Notes: a model not told the origin generated them from the sequence alone. Shown: positions 8,484 to 16,802, numbered from the stretch's first letter. The stretch is DNA of 64,000 nt from Oscillospiraceae bacterium (GCA_022770625.1 JALEHK010000039.1:1-64000), one strand, 5' to 3'. Made by a program: numbers and translations.

Positions 8484-8628
8484 AATAGATCCTCTCCTTG
8501 TGTTTTGTCAGCCCGCAAAAGGGGGCAGTCTTGACTGGATGCCGCGGATGATATTTTTCTTCCGACGGCCTTCAGCAGAAGTGTCCAAATGCGGACATCA
8601 TCTGTTCACCAGTCAGTTACATGTTGTT

Positions 8629-8657
8629 ATTTTACCAGATATGAAAGAAATAGTCAA
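8629..8657 (-). promoter_or_regulatory. Sigma-A promoter of the opp operon
   Basis: Reading the minus strand, TTGACT (8657-8652), a 17-base spacer and TAAAAT (8634-8629). Transcription would begin near 8622, giving a leader of about 140 bases containing a small TGTCC/GGACA hairpin (8582-8596). Confidence 0.85.
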
Positions 8658-8735
8658 GTGTAATTGTTTCCGGAAAGGGGCGATTTACAGGTTTTCCAAA
8701 AATTTTCAGCCTTTTCCTTAACTTACACTTGACTA
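8651..8735. repeat. 13-bp perfect inverted repeat overlapping the oppA promoter
   Basis: TAGTCAAGTGTAA at 8651-8663 is exactly repeated in reverse complement at 8723-8735, 59 bases apart. The inner arm contains the -35 TTGACT of the oppA promoter. The outer copy presents TTGACT in the other direction but has no good -10. This could be a pair of operator sites for one regulator. No gene is seen in the 342-base gap around it. Confidence 0.75.
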
Positions 8736-8825
8736 TCAGAAGATTTTTTATGTAAAAAAACGAGTGCTTTTGTTACCAAATTGTCACTTTGAAATCTTGA
8801 AGTGCAATTTAGTTTCTTTTTTCCT

Positions 8826-9464
8826 TCATTTTTGACGGATATTACCTTCTTTTCCGTCTTTTTCCAGCGTTTCAAACGCACATTCCTTCCGAATGACCCG
8901 CCATATTTCCAGACTGCATCCGCCCGAAGCCGCCATCAGCAGAAGAAAAAGAAGGTCGTCACGCCCGTGTGCGCCGGTCACTGCCATGAAAATAACTGCA
9001 CTCACCAGAGAGACAGCCGCCAGGATCGCCGCGGCAAGACTTGTGGCGCGCAGCCGTTTCCAGCTGTGGTCGAAAGCCTCTCTTTTATAGGGCGCCTTTT
9101 CTCTCAGCACCCGGTACTCCCCTGCCGCCATAAATCCGATCGGAAGGAACATGACCGCATAGGGAAGCGCCGTAAAAAAACTACGCATCGCATCCGGATC
9201 GATCAGGCCCGCCGCCACGTACCCAATCACGGCCAGAAGCGAAAGGATCAGCGTCTGGCGCTTGACCGGCTTTTCCCGTTCGGACGAAAGACCATGGTGA
9301 AAATAATCGCCGGTATAGACAAATTCTTCCTTCATTCTCCGCCCGTTATCCGCCGAAACGAGACGGCTCTTATAATCGGAGGCATATTTGCGGAAGCCGA
9401 TATAGGCGGCAGTCTTCGCCTGCTCAGCCTGATTATCCGATTTTTTCTTTGAACGATGATCCAA
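8826..9464 (-). CDS. Four-helix membrane protein of unknown function
   Basis: About 212 residues: a polar N-terminal third (NQAEQAKTAAYIGFRKYASD), then four hydrophobic segments grouped in two pairs (LILSLLAVIGYVAAGLI, ALPYAVMFLPIGFMAAG, TSLAAAILAAVSLVSAVIF, DLLFLLLMAASGG), and a short charged tail. No family is recognised. The start is uncertain: TTG at 9464 has AGAAAGGG 10 bases upstream, whereas TTG at 9485 has no binding site and lies only 7 bases from the rpsT terminator. Expression may depend on read-through from rpsT, since no separate promoter is visible. Confidence 0.7.
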   Translation of the reverse strand: MDHRSKKKSDNQAEQAKTAAYIGFRKYASDYKSRLVSADNGRRMKEEFVYTGDYFHHGLSSEREKPVKRQTLILSLLAVIGYVAAGLIDPDAMRSFFTALPYAVMFLPIGFMAAGEYRVLREKAPYKREAFDHSWKRLRATSLAAAILAAVSLVSAVIFMAVTGAHGRDDLLFLLLMAASGGCSLEIWRVIRKECAFETLEKDGKEGNIRQK

Positions 9465-9491
9465 GTGCAGGACACCCTTTCTCAATATAAC

Positions 9492-9530
9492 AAAAAAACC
9501 GCCGCTCCCAGAGGTTGGAGGAGTGACGGT
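9492..9530 (-). terminator. Intrinsic terminator of rpsT
   Basis: On the minus strand ACCGTCACTCC pairs with GGGAGCGGCGGT apart from one mismatch and one G-U pair, followed by seven T (9498-9492). It lies 38 bases after the rpsT stop. Confidence 0.88.
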
Positions 9531-9567
9531 CTCATTTTACGCTATGTTGCCCGAAATCGGACAGATC

Positions 9568-9825
9568 TTATGCCTTGGAAGCAACCTTAGCAGCGACCTG
9601 AGCTTTCTTTCTGGCAGCTTTGTTCTTGTGGATAACACCTTTTGCAGCAGACTGGTCAATGGTCTTGTATGCAGCCTTCAGGACAGCTTCGTCAGCAGTA
9701 CCGTTAGCAGCAGCAGCGTCAACAGCCTTCAGAGCAGCCTTCAGCTTACCCTTGAGCATTCTGTTCTGCAGAGTCTTGGTATTCGTAACTTTTACTCTCT
9801 TCTTGGCAGATTTAATGTTCGGCAT
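9568..9825 (-). CDS. rpsT: 30S ribosomal protein S20
   Basis: An 85-residue, highly basic, helical protein that binds 16S rRNA in the small subunit. It opens with the family signature MPNIKSAKKRVKVTNTK and carries the expected NRMLKGKLKAALKAV and KGVIHKNKAARKKAQ helices; length is normal. GAGGAGG lies just before the ATG. It has its own promoter (9955-9983), a leader of roughly 120 bases and its own terminator, so it is mainly monocistronic. Confidence 0.97.
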   Translation of the reverse strand: MPNIKSAKKRVKVTNTKTLQNRMLKGKLKAALKAVDAAAANGTADEAVLKAAYKTIDQSAAKGVIHKNKAARKKAQVAAKVASKA

Positions 9826-9954
9826 ATTTGCACCTCCTCACCCGAGGCCTGTTTTCCGGCAGGCCAATGAATAGGCATCATGTTCCTGTCAGCAGCGGAA
9901 CCAGATCGGTGGAGCCGCATAAAGACACGTCCGACAGACTATGACAGCCTATAC

Positions 9955-9983
9955 ATAATACCATTTCTTCAGAGAAATTGCAA
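9955..9983 (-). promoter_or_regulatory. Promoter of rpsT
   Basis: Minus strand TTGCAA (9983-9978), 17-base spacer, TATTAT (9960-9955), with a TG one base upstream of the -10 (extended -10). Predicted start near 9948. Confidence 0.82.
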
Positions 9984-10088
9984 GGGGTTTTCAGGATTTT
10001 ATCGGATTTTTTTGAGTTTCAGCATTCCGCACAAAACCTTCCCACCCCGTGAACAATCTTCAAGCCATTATTCGGTGCGCCCTCTTCG

Positions 10089-10481
10089 TCAGATCAACGC
10101 GACCACCTGACGGATCATTTCCGAAAGCGGGATTTCCTGAACCCCGGCGATCAGATTGTCGCATCGGTTTAATGGGATCAGGATCTTGCGCGCGGGACTT
10201 TGCCCGACAGCGACCGCCATCTTCGGCGTGACCTCCCCCATCATCGAATCGGCGATTGCAATCCCGATCGGACCGATGATCACATCCGCTTTTGGCGCGG
10301 TCACGACCACCGGATTTTCCCCGGTCGCCGCTTCCCTGACTCCGCTTTTAAGCATATTCGCCGTTGCGATCGCGTTGGTGCCGATGACCGAAACTTCCGC
10401 GTCCGGTTTTTCCCGCATGACCGCTTCGGCAACGCTCCGTCCGATCTTTCCACCCTGTCCGTCTATAATCAGAATCTTCAT
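10089..10481 (-). CDS. DUF3842 family protein
   Basis: A 130-residue cytosolic protein starting with a Rossmann-like loop, MKILIIDGQGGKIGRSV, followed by alternating beta/alpha segments and a conserved-looking GPIGIAIADSMMGEVTP stretch. This matches the DUF3842 family, widespread in Clostridia and without assigned function. The GQGGKIG loop suggests nucleotide binding (inference). AAGGAGA precedes the ATG at 10481, and the GDPD gene ends 9 bases upstream, so the two are co-transcribed. Confidence 0.85.
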   Translation of the reverse strand: MKILIIDGQGGKIGRSVAEAVMREKPDAEVSVIGTNAIATANMLKSGVREAATGENPVVVTAPKADVIIGPIGIAIADSMMGEVTPKMAVAVGQSPARKILIPLNRCDNLIAGVQEIPLSEMIRQVVALI

Positions 10482-10490
10482 GGTTTCTCC

Positions 10491-11306
10491 TTACTGGGCA
10501 ATATAATGGTCAAAAATCACGCTGTGGTATCGTTTGCGGACGGTTTCCTGCTGTTCCTGCGAGGTGATCGTCCACGCCGCAAGCATCGGATGAAAGCTCC
10601 GGCAGATCATAAAGCCGAGCGTCTCGCCCCAGTCCACTCCGTAGGCGATAAAATCCGGACGTCCGATCACGTTGACCAGACAGTGGCTCATCGCAAGCCG
10701 CACCGGGAAAGGAAGTCCGCCCGGATCCTTCATAAAGTTCATCGTCAGCTGACCCCGGATCATTTCGGGACGGTTTTTCCGAAACCAGCCGACCGCCTTC
10801 GGATTGAACGACTCGATGCAGATATCGCCCCGGTAGCTGTCGATCAGCGGCGCCGCCTTTTCACAGAGCGCCTGATAATCCGTACCAGCCGCGACCTTGA
10901 TCTCGCAAATCACCGGCATCCCGCCGAGTTCTTTGAGCACTTCCGAAAAGAGCGGAATCCGCTCCCGCGTTCGGTACAGCCGAAAGCGCTGAAGCTCCTG
11001 ATAGGTGTAGCTGCCGATTGTTCCCTCGTTTCCACATACCCTTTCAAGGGTATCATCGTGGAAAACGACAACCTGTCCGTCCTTCGTGAGCTGAACATCA
11101 AGTTCGACGCCGAAGCCGTGCGCCCGTGCCCGACGAAACGCCGCAAGCGAATTTTCGGGCACTCCGTGTTCATTGTCAAAAAGCCCGCGGTGGGCAAACG
11201 CCTGTCCCTCAAACCGGCGCGTGTCCCGCCGTTTCCCCGGCGCGATCATAAAACAGGCTCCGCCCGCTAACACCAGCAGGAGAATCAAAATGATCCACAA
11301 TACCAT
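10491..11306 (-). CDS. Glycerophosphodiester phosphodiesterase, membrane-anchored
   Basis: A 271-residue GDPD-family enzyme that would hydrolyse glycerophosphodiesters to glycerol-3-phosphate and an alcohol. One N-terminal membrane segment (about 2-22) is followed by the TIM-barrel hallmarks: AHRGLFDNEHGVPENSLAAF (catalytic His-Arg and the first Glu), VELDVQLTKDGQVVVFHDD (second acidic pair and His), and CEIKVAAGTD. The chain ends with the usual WTI...GVIFDHY-like region. GGAGG sits 10 bases before the ATG. Anchoring suggests action at the membrane on lipid head groups (inference). Confidence 0.9.
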   Translation of the reverse strand: MVLWIILILLLVLAGGACFMIAPGKRRDTRRFEGQAFAHRGLFDNEHGVPENSLAAFRRARAHGFGVELDVQLTKDGQVVVFHDDTLERVCGNEGTIGSYTYQELQRFRLYRTRERIPLFSEVLKELGGMPVICEIKVAAGTDYQALCEKAAPLIDSYRGDICIESFNPKAVGWFRKNRPEMIRGQLTMNFMKDPGGLPFPVRLAMSHCLVNVIGRPDFIAYGVDWGETLGFMICRSFHPMLAAWTITSQEQQETVRKRYHSVIFDHYIAQ

Positions 11307-11335
11307 GACGCATATTCCTCCGTGTTTTTATTTTG

Positions 11336-12739
11336 TCAGCCGTTTACGGCTGCACCGTCCAGTTCTTCCCGGCTGCGGGTGATGTTTTTCAGCCACCCCA
11401 TCTTCCGGTAATGATGAATAACGATCGGCATCTTGATAAACTCGTCGGTGCACAGGACAAAGTAGACCACCTCGACCGGGAGCTTTAAGATAAACGCCGC
11501 GATAAATCCCATCGGCACGCCCCAGCCCCACATCGCCCAGATGTCGAGAAGAAATCCGAACCGCATATCTCCTCCGGCCCGGAAGCAGCCGCAGATCCAG
11601 CAGGTATTGAGTCCCATTCCGATCATATAGTACGAACAGATCACGATCATAACCCGAAGATACTCATGCGCTGTCGCACTCAGATCTCTTCCCATGATCC
11701 CGATCAGGAGCGGAGAACCGCAAAGGATGATGATCCCGCTCGCCACGCCGCTGATAAAGGTCAAAAGCAGCATCCGTTTGGAATAGGTTTTCGCAAGCTC
11801 CAGCGCCCCCTGCCCCATTGCTTTTCCGAGGACGATCGCCGTTGCGTTGGCAAAGCCGAGACAGACGACCGAGGTCAGGTTTCTAATGACTGACGCGACC
11901 GAGTTGGCAGCGACCGCTTCGGTTCCGAGGTGCCCGATCACGACCGAATACATAGCCGTTCCGATACCCCAGATGCACTCGTTCAGCGTGGAAAACGAAA
12001 CGAGTTTGATAAAATCGCGCATCAGCAGCTGATAATGTCCGAACACACTTCTCAGATGGAAGTGGACCGGATGACGGCGAAGCGCGTTATCAACCAGACA
12101 GATCAGCGTTTCGACTGCCCGTGCGGCGGCCGTGCCGATCGCAACGCCGACCAGTCCCAGCTTCGGCGCCCCGAAAAGTCCGAAAATAAAGGTCGCATTC
12201 AGCGTAATATTGACACAGAGGGAGACAAAATAGGTAACAGTCGAAAGCATGACCCGCTCCATGCTCCGCATGGTATTCAGGTAAAAGGACGAAAAACCCA
12301 TAAACAGATAGGCGACCGAAACGACCCGGAGATAATCTGTTCCCAGTTCGATCAGCGCCGGTTCATTGGTAAAGAAGGCCATGATCGGCCCCGGGAAAAA
12401 GAAGGATGCCGCCGCAAAGATCACCGACAGCCCGAAGAAAAACCGGAAGGCCAGTCCCATGATCTGTTCGATCGTTTTCGTATCCCTTTTGCCCCAGTAC
12501 TGTGCGACCATGATCGATACGCCGGACGAAAGTCCGTAAAAGAGGGTCGCAAGGATAAATTGCAGCTGATTCGCCAGCGAAGAAGCCGCGAGCGCATCCT
12601 GCGAAACGTACCCGAGCATGATGACGTCCACCGAGCTGACCAGTGCTGAAATCAGGTTTTGTGCGGCGATCGGAATCGAGATCCGACAGGCATACTTATA
12701 AAAGGACGACTTTTCCTGCGTCCACGTTATTCTTTTCAT
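11336..12739 (-). CDS. MATE family efflux transporter
   Basis: A 467-residue polytopic protein with about 12 membrane segments in two homologous halves. The N-terminal half carries ISIPIAAQNLISALVSSVDV and GYVSQDALAASSLANQ, and the second half FSTLNECIWGIGTAMYSVV, as expected for DinF/NorM-like exporters driven by Na+ or H+. Two adjacent ATG codons (12742, 12739) are possible; 12739 has the better spacing from GAGG. It follows a 50-residue membrane protein gene by 19 bases. Substrate cannot be deduced. Confidence 0.92.
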   Translation of the reverse strand: MKRITWTQEKSSFYKYACRISIPIAAQNLISALVSSVDVIMLGYVSQDALAASSLANQLQFILATLFYGLSSGVSIMVAQYWGKRDTKTIEQIMGLAFRFFFGLSVIFAAASFFFPGPIMAFFTNEPALIELGTDYLRVVSVAYLFMGFSSFYLNTMRSMERVMLSTVTYFVSLCVNITLNATFIFGLFGAPKLGLVGVAIGTAAARAVETLICLVDNALRRHPVHFHLRSVFGHYQLLMRDFIKLVSFSTLNECIWGIGTAMYSVVIGHLGTEAVAANSVASVIRNLTSVVCLGFANATAIVLGKAMGQGALELAKTYSKRMLLLTFISGVASGIIILCGSPLLIGIMGRDLSATAHEYLRVMIVICSYYMIGMGLNTCWICGCFRAGGDMRFGFLLDIWAMWGWGVPMGFIAAFILKLPVEVVYFVLCTDEFIKMPIVIHHYRKMGWLKNITRSREELDGAAVNG

Positions 12740-12758
12740 CATATTTCCTCATATTAGA

Positions 12759-12911
12759 TTATTGGTTGATATACACATCGGTCAGCCCCTGCCGGTAGCC
12801 GTCAAACAGCGTTTCCGCTCCCCGCAGGAGAAAAATGCCCGCAACGATGACCGCAAGGATCACCGCCGCCAGCAAGAGCCATTTCCAAAACTCTTTCCCG
12901 GGAAATTTCAT
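12759..12911 (-). CDS. 50-residue single-span membrane protein
   Basis: A short open frame starting MKFPGKEFWKWLLLAAV, with one hydrophobic segment (about 10-29) followed by RGAETLFDGYRQGLTDVY and stop. AAGGAG lies 7 bases before the ATG. The ATG comes one base after the mnmM stop, which indicates translational coupling. The polar C-terminus would lie outside if the Lys-rich N-terminus stays inside. No known family is recognised. It sits between mnmM and the MATE exporter in an apparent operon. Confidence 0.7.
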   Translation of the reverse strand: MKFPGKEFWKWLLLAAVILAVIVAGIFLLRGAETLFDGYRQGLTDVYINQ

Positions 12912-12912
12912 C

Positions 12913-13476
12913 TCATATCTCCTTCAAAATAAACACAGGAATCGGTGGATCGCCCGGTCTGTTCCAGAAATCGGTAAAAAGAACGGTATATTTCCCCGGA
13001 TCCAACGTTTTTAAGTAGGCAAGCAGCCGGTCGCGTTCTTCATAACCGGTATCGCCGCCGTGGTAGATACAGGCGCAGACTACGCCTTTATCCTTCAAAA
13101 GCCCAAGCGCCTTTTCAAGCGCGATAATACTGGTGTCCGGGTGGGTAAAGATGGTGTGATCGCCGCCGGGAAGATAGCCGAAGTTGAAAACGACCGCGTC
13201 TACCGTTCCGGGCGCGGCGTACCGATCCATCTCGGTATGGCTGACCAGATGAAGCTCCGCGCGGCTCCTAAGCCCTTTTTCATTCAGCAGCTTCTCGGTC
13301 GAATCGACCGCCTCCTGCTGAATATCAAACGCAATGACCTTTCCCTCTTCTCCGACCAGTTCACAAAGAAACGCGGTATCCTTTCCCCGTCCCATCGTCG
13401 CGTCGATGCACAGTCCGCCGCGCAGGACCTTATGCGACAAAAATTCATGAGCCAGCCCCAGTGTGTTCAGTTTCAT
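12913..13476 (-). CDS. mnmM: tRNA mnm5(s2)U methyltransferase MnmM (YtqB family)
   Basis: A 187-residue class I SAM-dependent methyltransferase. The SAM loop is CIDATMGRGKDTAFL (about 23-37), the acidic ribose-binding end is VIAFDIQQEAV, and VVFNFGYLPGGDH is the family hallmark of the rRNA_methylase/YtqB group. Members of this family methylate nm5(s2)U34 of tRNA in Gram-positives lacking the MnmC methyltransferase domain. GGAGG precedes the ATG at 13476. First gene of a short operon. The function is transferred from the family. Confidence 0.85.
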   Translation of the reverse strand: MKLNTLGLAHEFLSHKVLRGGLCIDATMGRGKDTAFLCELVGEEGKVIAFDIQQEAVDSTEKLLNEKGLRSRAELHLVSHTEMDRYAAPGTVDAVVFNFGYLPGGDHTIFTHPDTSIIALEKALGLLKDKGVVCACIYHGGDTGYEERDRLLAYLKTLDPGKYTVLFTDFWNRPGDPPIPVFILKEI

Positions 13477-13508
13477 GCCTTTCCCTCCAAAAAACCTTAT
13501 CTTTTTTC

Positions 13509-13537
13509 AGTATAGCATATTCCGACCGGATTTTGTA
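13509..13537 (-). promoter_or_regulatory. Probable extended -10 promoter of the mnmM operon
   Basis: Minus strand TGC-TATACT, with the -10 at 13514-13509; the -35 position reads TACAAA, a weak match at 17-base spacing. The extended TG element supports it. Confidence 0.55.
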
Positions 13538-13593
13538 GAGGAAAGTGCGCAGTTCGTCCCTTCATTTTATGAAAAACTTATTGATAAAAAAGG

Positions 13594-13621
13594 AAAAAGC
13601 CGGCTGCAATCTGCACCGGCT
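13594..13621 (-). terminator. Intrinsic terminator after the glycosyltransferase gene
   Basis: On the minus strand AGCCGGTGCA pairs with TGCAGCCGGCT (one bulged G), then five T. It lies 16 bases after the stop at 13637 and separates that operon from mnmM. Confidence 0.82.
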
Positions 13622-13636
13622 GTCGCCTCTTTTGAT

Positions 13637-14635
13637 TTACATGATCTTTTCACGGTGATAGATTTCCCGGAGTCTTTCCCCCGCTTTTTCCATTGACCGG
13701 CTCTGTGCGGTAAAAAGTGCCGCGTCTCCAAGCCCCGGAAGTTCACCGGAAAGGATCTTCTTTGCCTTCCCGATAAACCCTTCTGTATCCTTCGCCATAT
13801 ATACCTCTCGTCCGTCCTTCAGCCATCCGTCATAGACCGGAATCTCACGCAGAAGCACCGACGCCCCGCAGGCCAATGCTTCCAAAACGACGATCCCTTC
13901 CGTTTCTTCATGAGAAAGAAAGGCGAACAGATCGGCTCCGCAGTAAGCGTCTCTTAACTCCGCCTGACTGACAAAGCCGGGAAAGGAAACGTTTTCGGGC
14001 GCGTTTTTGATCGATGTGCGAATGGTTTCGGGAACAGCCGAAAGCGGAGTCGAACCAAACCAGATAAACCGGACCTCCGGCATCTCCCGCGCCATCTCGA
14101 CAAACTCGGGAAGTCCCTTGCGCTCAATAAAATGTCCGACCGACAAAACGACCTTCTGGTTTTCCGAGATCCGGTATTTTTTCCTGAACCGCTTCCCCGC
14201 TTCGGCGGACGGGCGGAAAAAGGAAGTGTCGATCCCGTTGGTCAGGCTGTAGACCGGGCGGCGGACGCCGTAACGCTCCAAAAGCGTCTTTGAATACTCG
14301 GTCGGAGTGATCACGATATCCCCGAGATTATAGCAAAAGGTGATCCACCGCCTGAAAAGCGGCGCCAGAAACGTTGAGCCGATAAACGACCGCTTAAAAT
14401 CCTCTTCGGTCGAGTGCCCATAATAAACGACCTTTCTTCCCGTCATTCTGGCAAAAATCGCTGTCATCACCGAATCGGGGAAAACAGTATTGAGATGGAT
14501 CGGCGCGTCGGCCTCCCACTTCCCGGTCGTTTCGATCCCAACATCCCGAAGCATCTTCCGCTGATGAAGAATGGCCTGTCCAACACCGCTTTTGGCCACC
14601 AGTCCCATGGAACCGGTATAAATCTGAACGCGCAT
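13637..14635 (-). CDS. Glycosyltransferase, GT4 family
   Basis: A 332-residue GT-B enzyme. The N-terminal domain has a glycine loop (TGSMGLVAKSGVGQAI). The C-terminal domain shows VVLSVGHFIERKGLPEF and the nucleotide-sugar EX7E motif in EETEGIVVLEALACGASV. It should transfer a sugar from a nucleotide donor; the acceptor may be a lipid, given the membrane-protein neighbours (inference). AGGAGG 6 bases before the ATG at 14635 fixes the start; a longer frame would overlap the next gene. Last gene of a cluster with VTT-domain and VanZ-like genes. Confidence 0.88.
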   Translation of the reverse strand: MRVQIYTGSMGLVAKSGVGQAILHQRKMLRDVGIETTGKWEADAPIHLNTVFPDSVMTAIFARMTGRKVVYYGHSTEEDFKRSFIGSTFLAPLFRRWITFCYNLGDIVITPTEYSKTLLERYGVRRPVYSLTNGIDTSFFRPSAEAGKRFRKKYRISENQKVVLSVGHFIERKGLPEFVEMAREMPEVRFIWFGSTPLSAVPETIRTSIKNAPENVSFPGFVSQAELRDAYCGADLFAFLSHEETEGIVVLEALACGASVLLREIPVYDGWLKDGREVYMAKDTEGFIGKAKKILSGELPGLGDAALFTAQSRSMEKAGERLREIYHREKIM

Positions 14636-14675
14636 ATGCTGCCTCCTGTAAACTTTTGTCCATATGAATCGGGGA

Positions 14676-15290
14676 TCATCCGCCAATGAGCCGCACGATC
14701 TGCTGCCAGACGGTCACCAGTCCGAGACTGTACAGCGCAAGCGCCGCCGGTTTTCCGAGAAGGATAATGATGATAAAACGTTTCCAACTCATCGAAGTCG
14801 TACCGGCTAAGTAGCAGAGAAAATCATCCGGCGCGACCGGAAGAAAGATCGCAATGGCAAAAAGTCTGGCAAACGGGCTTCCCTCTCCCGTCCAGTGCTC
14901 ATACTTTGCAATCAGTTTTTCGGAAAAGAGCCGGTCGATCAGCGGACGCCCGTACATTTTTGCGATCCCGAATGCCGCCATTGAACCCAGACAGATCCCG
15001 ATGTAGTTATAGACAAAGCCCCATCCCGCGCCGTACATCATCACACCGGCTAAACATCCGAGGTTTCCGGGAAGCACCGGCACCACCACCTGTACCGCCT
15101 GAAAAGCGATAAAGACAAGGATCCCCGCCTTTCCAAACCCTGAAACGAACCCGCTCATCTTTTCGGCGCTCGTAAAAAGCCCGGCCTTCCACCCGGCGAT
15201 CACCAGTACCACACATCCGATCATTCCCAGCCCCGAGATGACCTGCATCACCTGCTGAAAGCCCGGCTTTTTTCCTGCCATTCTTTCCAT
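14676..15290 (-). CDS. TVP38/TMEM64 (VTT domain) membrane protein
   Basis: A 204-residue protein with about five membrane segments. The VTT/SNARE-associated core is visible as FQAVQVVVPVLPGNLGCLAG, then GSMAAFGIAKMYGRPLID and LPVAPDDFLCYLAGTTSMSW. Members of this superfamily include DedA-like and scramblase-like lipid transporters; the exact substrate is unknown. The ATG at 15290 has GAGG 8 bases upstream; the TTG 21 bases earlier would place the binding site inside the coding region. It precedes the GT4 gene by 40 bases and may share its promoter. Confidence 0.87.
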   Translation of the reverse strand: MERMAGKKPGFQQVMQVISGLGMIGCVVLVIAGWKAGLFTSAEKMSGFVSGFGKAGILVFIAFQAVQVVVPVLPGNLGCLAGVMMYGAGWGFVYNYIGICLGSMAAFGIAKMYGRPLIDRLFSEKLIAKYEHWTGEGSPFARLFAIAIFLPVAPDDFLCYLAGTTSMSWKRFIIIILLGKPAALALYSLGLVTVWQQIVRLIGG

Positions 15291-15317
15291 CTTCTTTTCC
15301 TCTTTCCCCAAAATTCC

Positions 15318-15929
15318 TTAAAAGATCTGCTCGATCAACGGGCGAAGGTCATACATTGCCATCACGCACAGGCTGATCATACCGACCAGTTCCATCAGGC
15401 TGTAGCTGTTTTTATAGTCATGCAGGCCGTGTACGACTGCCACTTTTCTGTAAACAGCGCGGGCGCTCAAAAAGCCGATCACGCCGCCGAGCGTATTGAA
15501 GAGCAGATCGTCCACATCGGTCAGCCGCCCGGAAAACATCTGAGCCATTTCAATAAACAGCGAGAAGAGCATGGAGGCGGCGGCCGCTTTCCGAAGGCTT
15601 CTGAGCTGCCGCCAGAGAAGCGGGATCAGCAGCCCGAACGGAATGAACATGACGATGTTCAAAAAGCTTCCCAAAAGATAAAGCGCCGGTTCATTGACGA
15701 TATCGATAAACGGGATCAGGTTCAGCCGGGGCGAAAAGTGCAGGTTTCCGGCAGTCGGAAGCCCGGTTGCCGAGCATACTGCGCACAGATACCCCGCAAA
15801 AACCGTAAGAAGTCCTTTTCTCACCATCGTCATATTCCGGCGGAAGATTTCCCAGCTTGTCCAGAGAAGCGGGATCAAAAGAACAGATGCCGCCGCGCTT
15901 TCGGTTCCGATTGTATAAAGTCTCAGCAT
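15318..15929 (-). CDS. VanZ-like family membrane protein
   Basis: A 203-residue membrane protein with five or six hydrophobic segments. The VanZ core is visible as LNLIPFIDIVNEPALYLLGS, NIVMFIPFGLLIPLLW, FIEMAQMFSGRLTDVDDLLF and NTLGGVIGF. VanZ-type proteins are linked to low-level glycopeptide tolerance, but most homologues have no known role. The ATG at 15929 has AGGAGG 8 bases upstream; the much longer open frame would run through the neighbouring gene. A TATACT (-10-like) occurs upstream without a convincing -35. Confidence 0.87.
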   Translation of the reverse strand: MLRLYTIGTESAAASVLLIPLLWTSWEIFRRNMTMVRKGLLTVFAGYLCAVCSATGLPTAGNLHFSPRLNLIPFIDIVNEPALYLLGSFLNIVMFIPFGLLIPLLWRQLRSLRKAAAASMLFSLFIEMAQMFSGRLTDVDDLLFNTLGGVIGFLSARAVYRKVAVVHGLHDYKNSYSLMELVGMISLCVMAMYDLRPLIEQIF

Positions 15930-16017
15930 GATGAATGCCTCCTTTTCTTTCTGTAACCAGTATACCGCGCGCGGCTTTCTCCCGCTATCGATTCTGCTTA
16001 CACTTTGCCCTCCAATC

Positions 16018-16641
16018 TTACACTCCGGTAAGATGGCCGGAAACGGGAAGCGAAACAGCCGCCGCAAGCGTTTTCTGAAGCGCTCTCCGACGGGTTCCTC
16101 TCGCCGGTTCCTTTTCCAGCACCTTCCGGCAGCCAAGCTCTGCCGCCGCCATGATAAACGACAGGTCGCGAACGATCGATGGCGAAACCGTTTCATAAAC
16201 CGCGTGAAGCGATGCAAACGCCTCCGGGAAGCTCTGCGCTTCTATTTCAGGAAAATGAACCGGCATGACTCCATCCATCATGACCCTGTCCATCTGCCGT
16301 TCATAGCTGATGTGGGCGGAAAGAGTTCCGGGGTAATCGGGGTTATGCGCCCAGGTAAACGAATCGGCCAGATAGTGACAGAGCTTTCCGAGAAGGAAAT
16401 AATCCTCTGCCGTCCGGCATCCGTTTTCCAGCTTCCGGTACAGCCGCACCGCTTTTTTCGCGGCCGCGGGATAGCTGTGCCCTTCCAGACGTCCCTCTAT
16501 TCCTTCCGCGTGTCCGAGGTGACTGGGCACTGCGAGATCCGGCTCAATATTCCCCCATATAAACGCCGCAAGTTTTCTCCCCGTCATTCCGTATTCCGCC
16601 CCGATCCATTTTCCGAGCCGGATGTGGCTGCTTCCCTGCAT
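16018..16641 (-). CDS. Zinc-dependent phospholipase C family protein
   Basis: A 207-residue protein with the metal-binding layout of zinc-dependent PLC / S1-P1 nuclease-like folds: an N-terminal H-containing segment (MQGSSHIRLGKW), FIWGNIEPDL, a GHSYPAAAKKAV stretch, and the key LLGKLCHYLADSFTWAHNP with His and Asp. No signal peptide is visible, unlike secreted PLCs, so it may act inside the cell; enzymatic activity is untested. AAAGGA lies 9 bases before the ATG and a good promoter (16675-16703) precedes it. Confidence 0.82.
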   Translation of the reverse strand: MQGSSHIRLGKWIGAEYGMTGRKLAAFIWGNIEPDLAVPSHLGHAEGIEGRLEGHSYPAAAKKAVRLYRKLENGCRTAEDYFLLGKLCHYLADSFTWAHNPDYPGTLSAHISYERQMDRVMMDGVMPVHFPEIEAQSFPEAFASLHAVYETVSPSIVRDLSFIMAAAELGCRKVLEKEPARGTRRRALQKTLAAAVSLPVSGHLTGV

Positions 16642-16674
16642 ATCGATCGTCCTTTCGCTTTGCTTGATGGTTTT

Positions 16675-16703
16675 ATTGTAAACTTTTCCCTTTTAAAAAC
16701 CAA
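16675..16703 (-). promoter_or_regulatory. Promoter of the PLC-like gene
   Basis: Minus strand TTGGTT (16703-16698), 17-base spacer, TACAAT (16680-16675), about 35 bases before the start codon. Confidence 0.68.
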
Positions 16704-16747
16704 GGAGGCGGGGCTTTAAGGTTTCTTTAAGTTTTCCTAAAGACGCC

Positions 16748-16786
16748 AAAAGCCCTGTCTCCCATGATGATATGGGAAACAGGACT
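16748..16786 (-). terminator. Intrinsic terminator of the amidase gene (possibly bidirectional)
   Basis: A 15-bp stem with two wobble pairs: 16751-16765 against 16772-16786. The minus-strand transcript ends TTTT at 16751-16748; the opposite strand also has a T-run. Confidence 0.82.
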
Positions 16787-16802
16787 TTTTCTTTCGATCG
16801 AT

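Noticed and set aside
5925..8534. 869-codon open frame on the plus strand
   Set aside because: It lies antisense to oppA over its whole length; the long frame follows from the codon use of oppA. It has no ribosome binding site and no family resemblance.
8723..8760. Plus-strand promoter at the outer arm of the inverted repeat
   Set aside because: TTGACT is present but no acceptable -10 lies at 16-18 bases, and no plus-strand gene follows.
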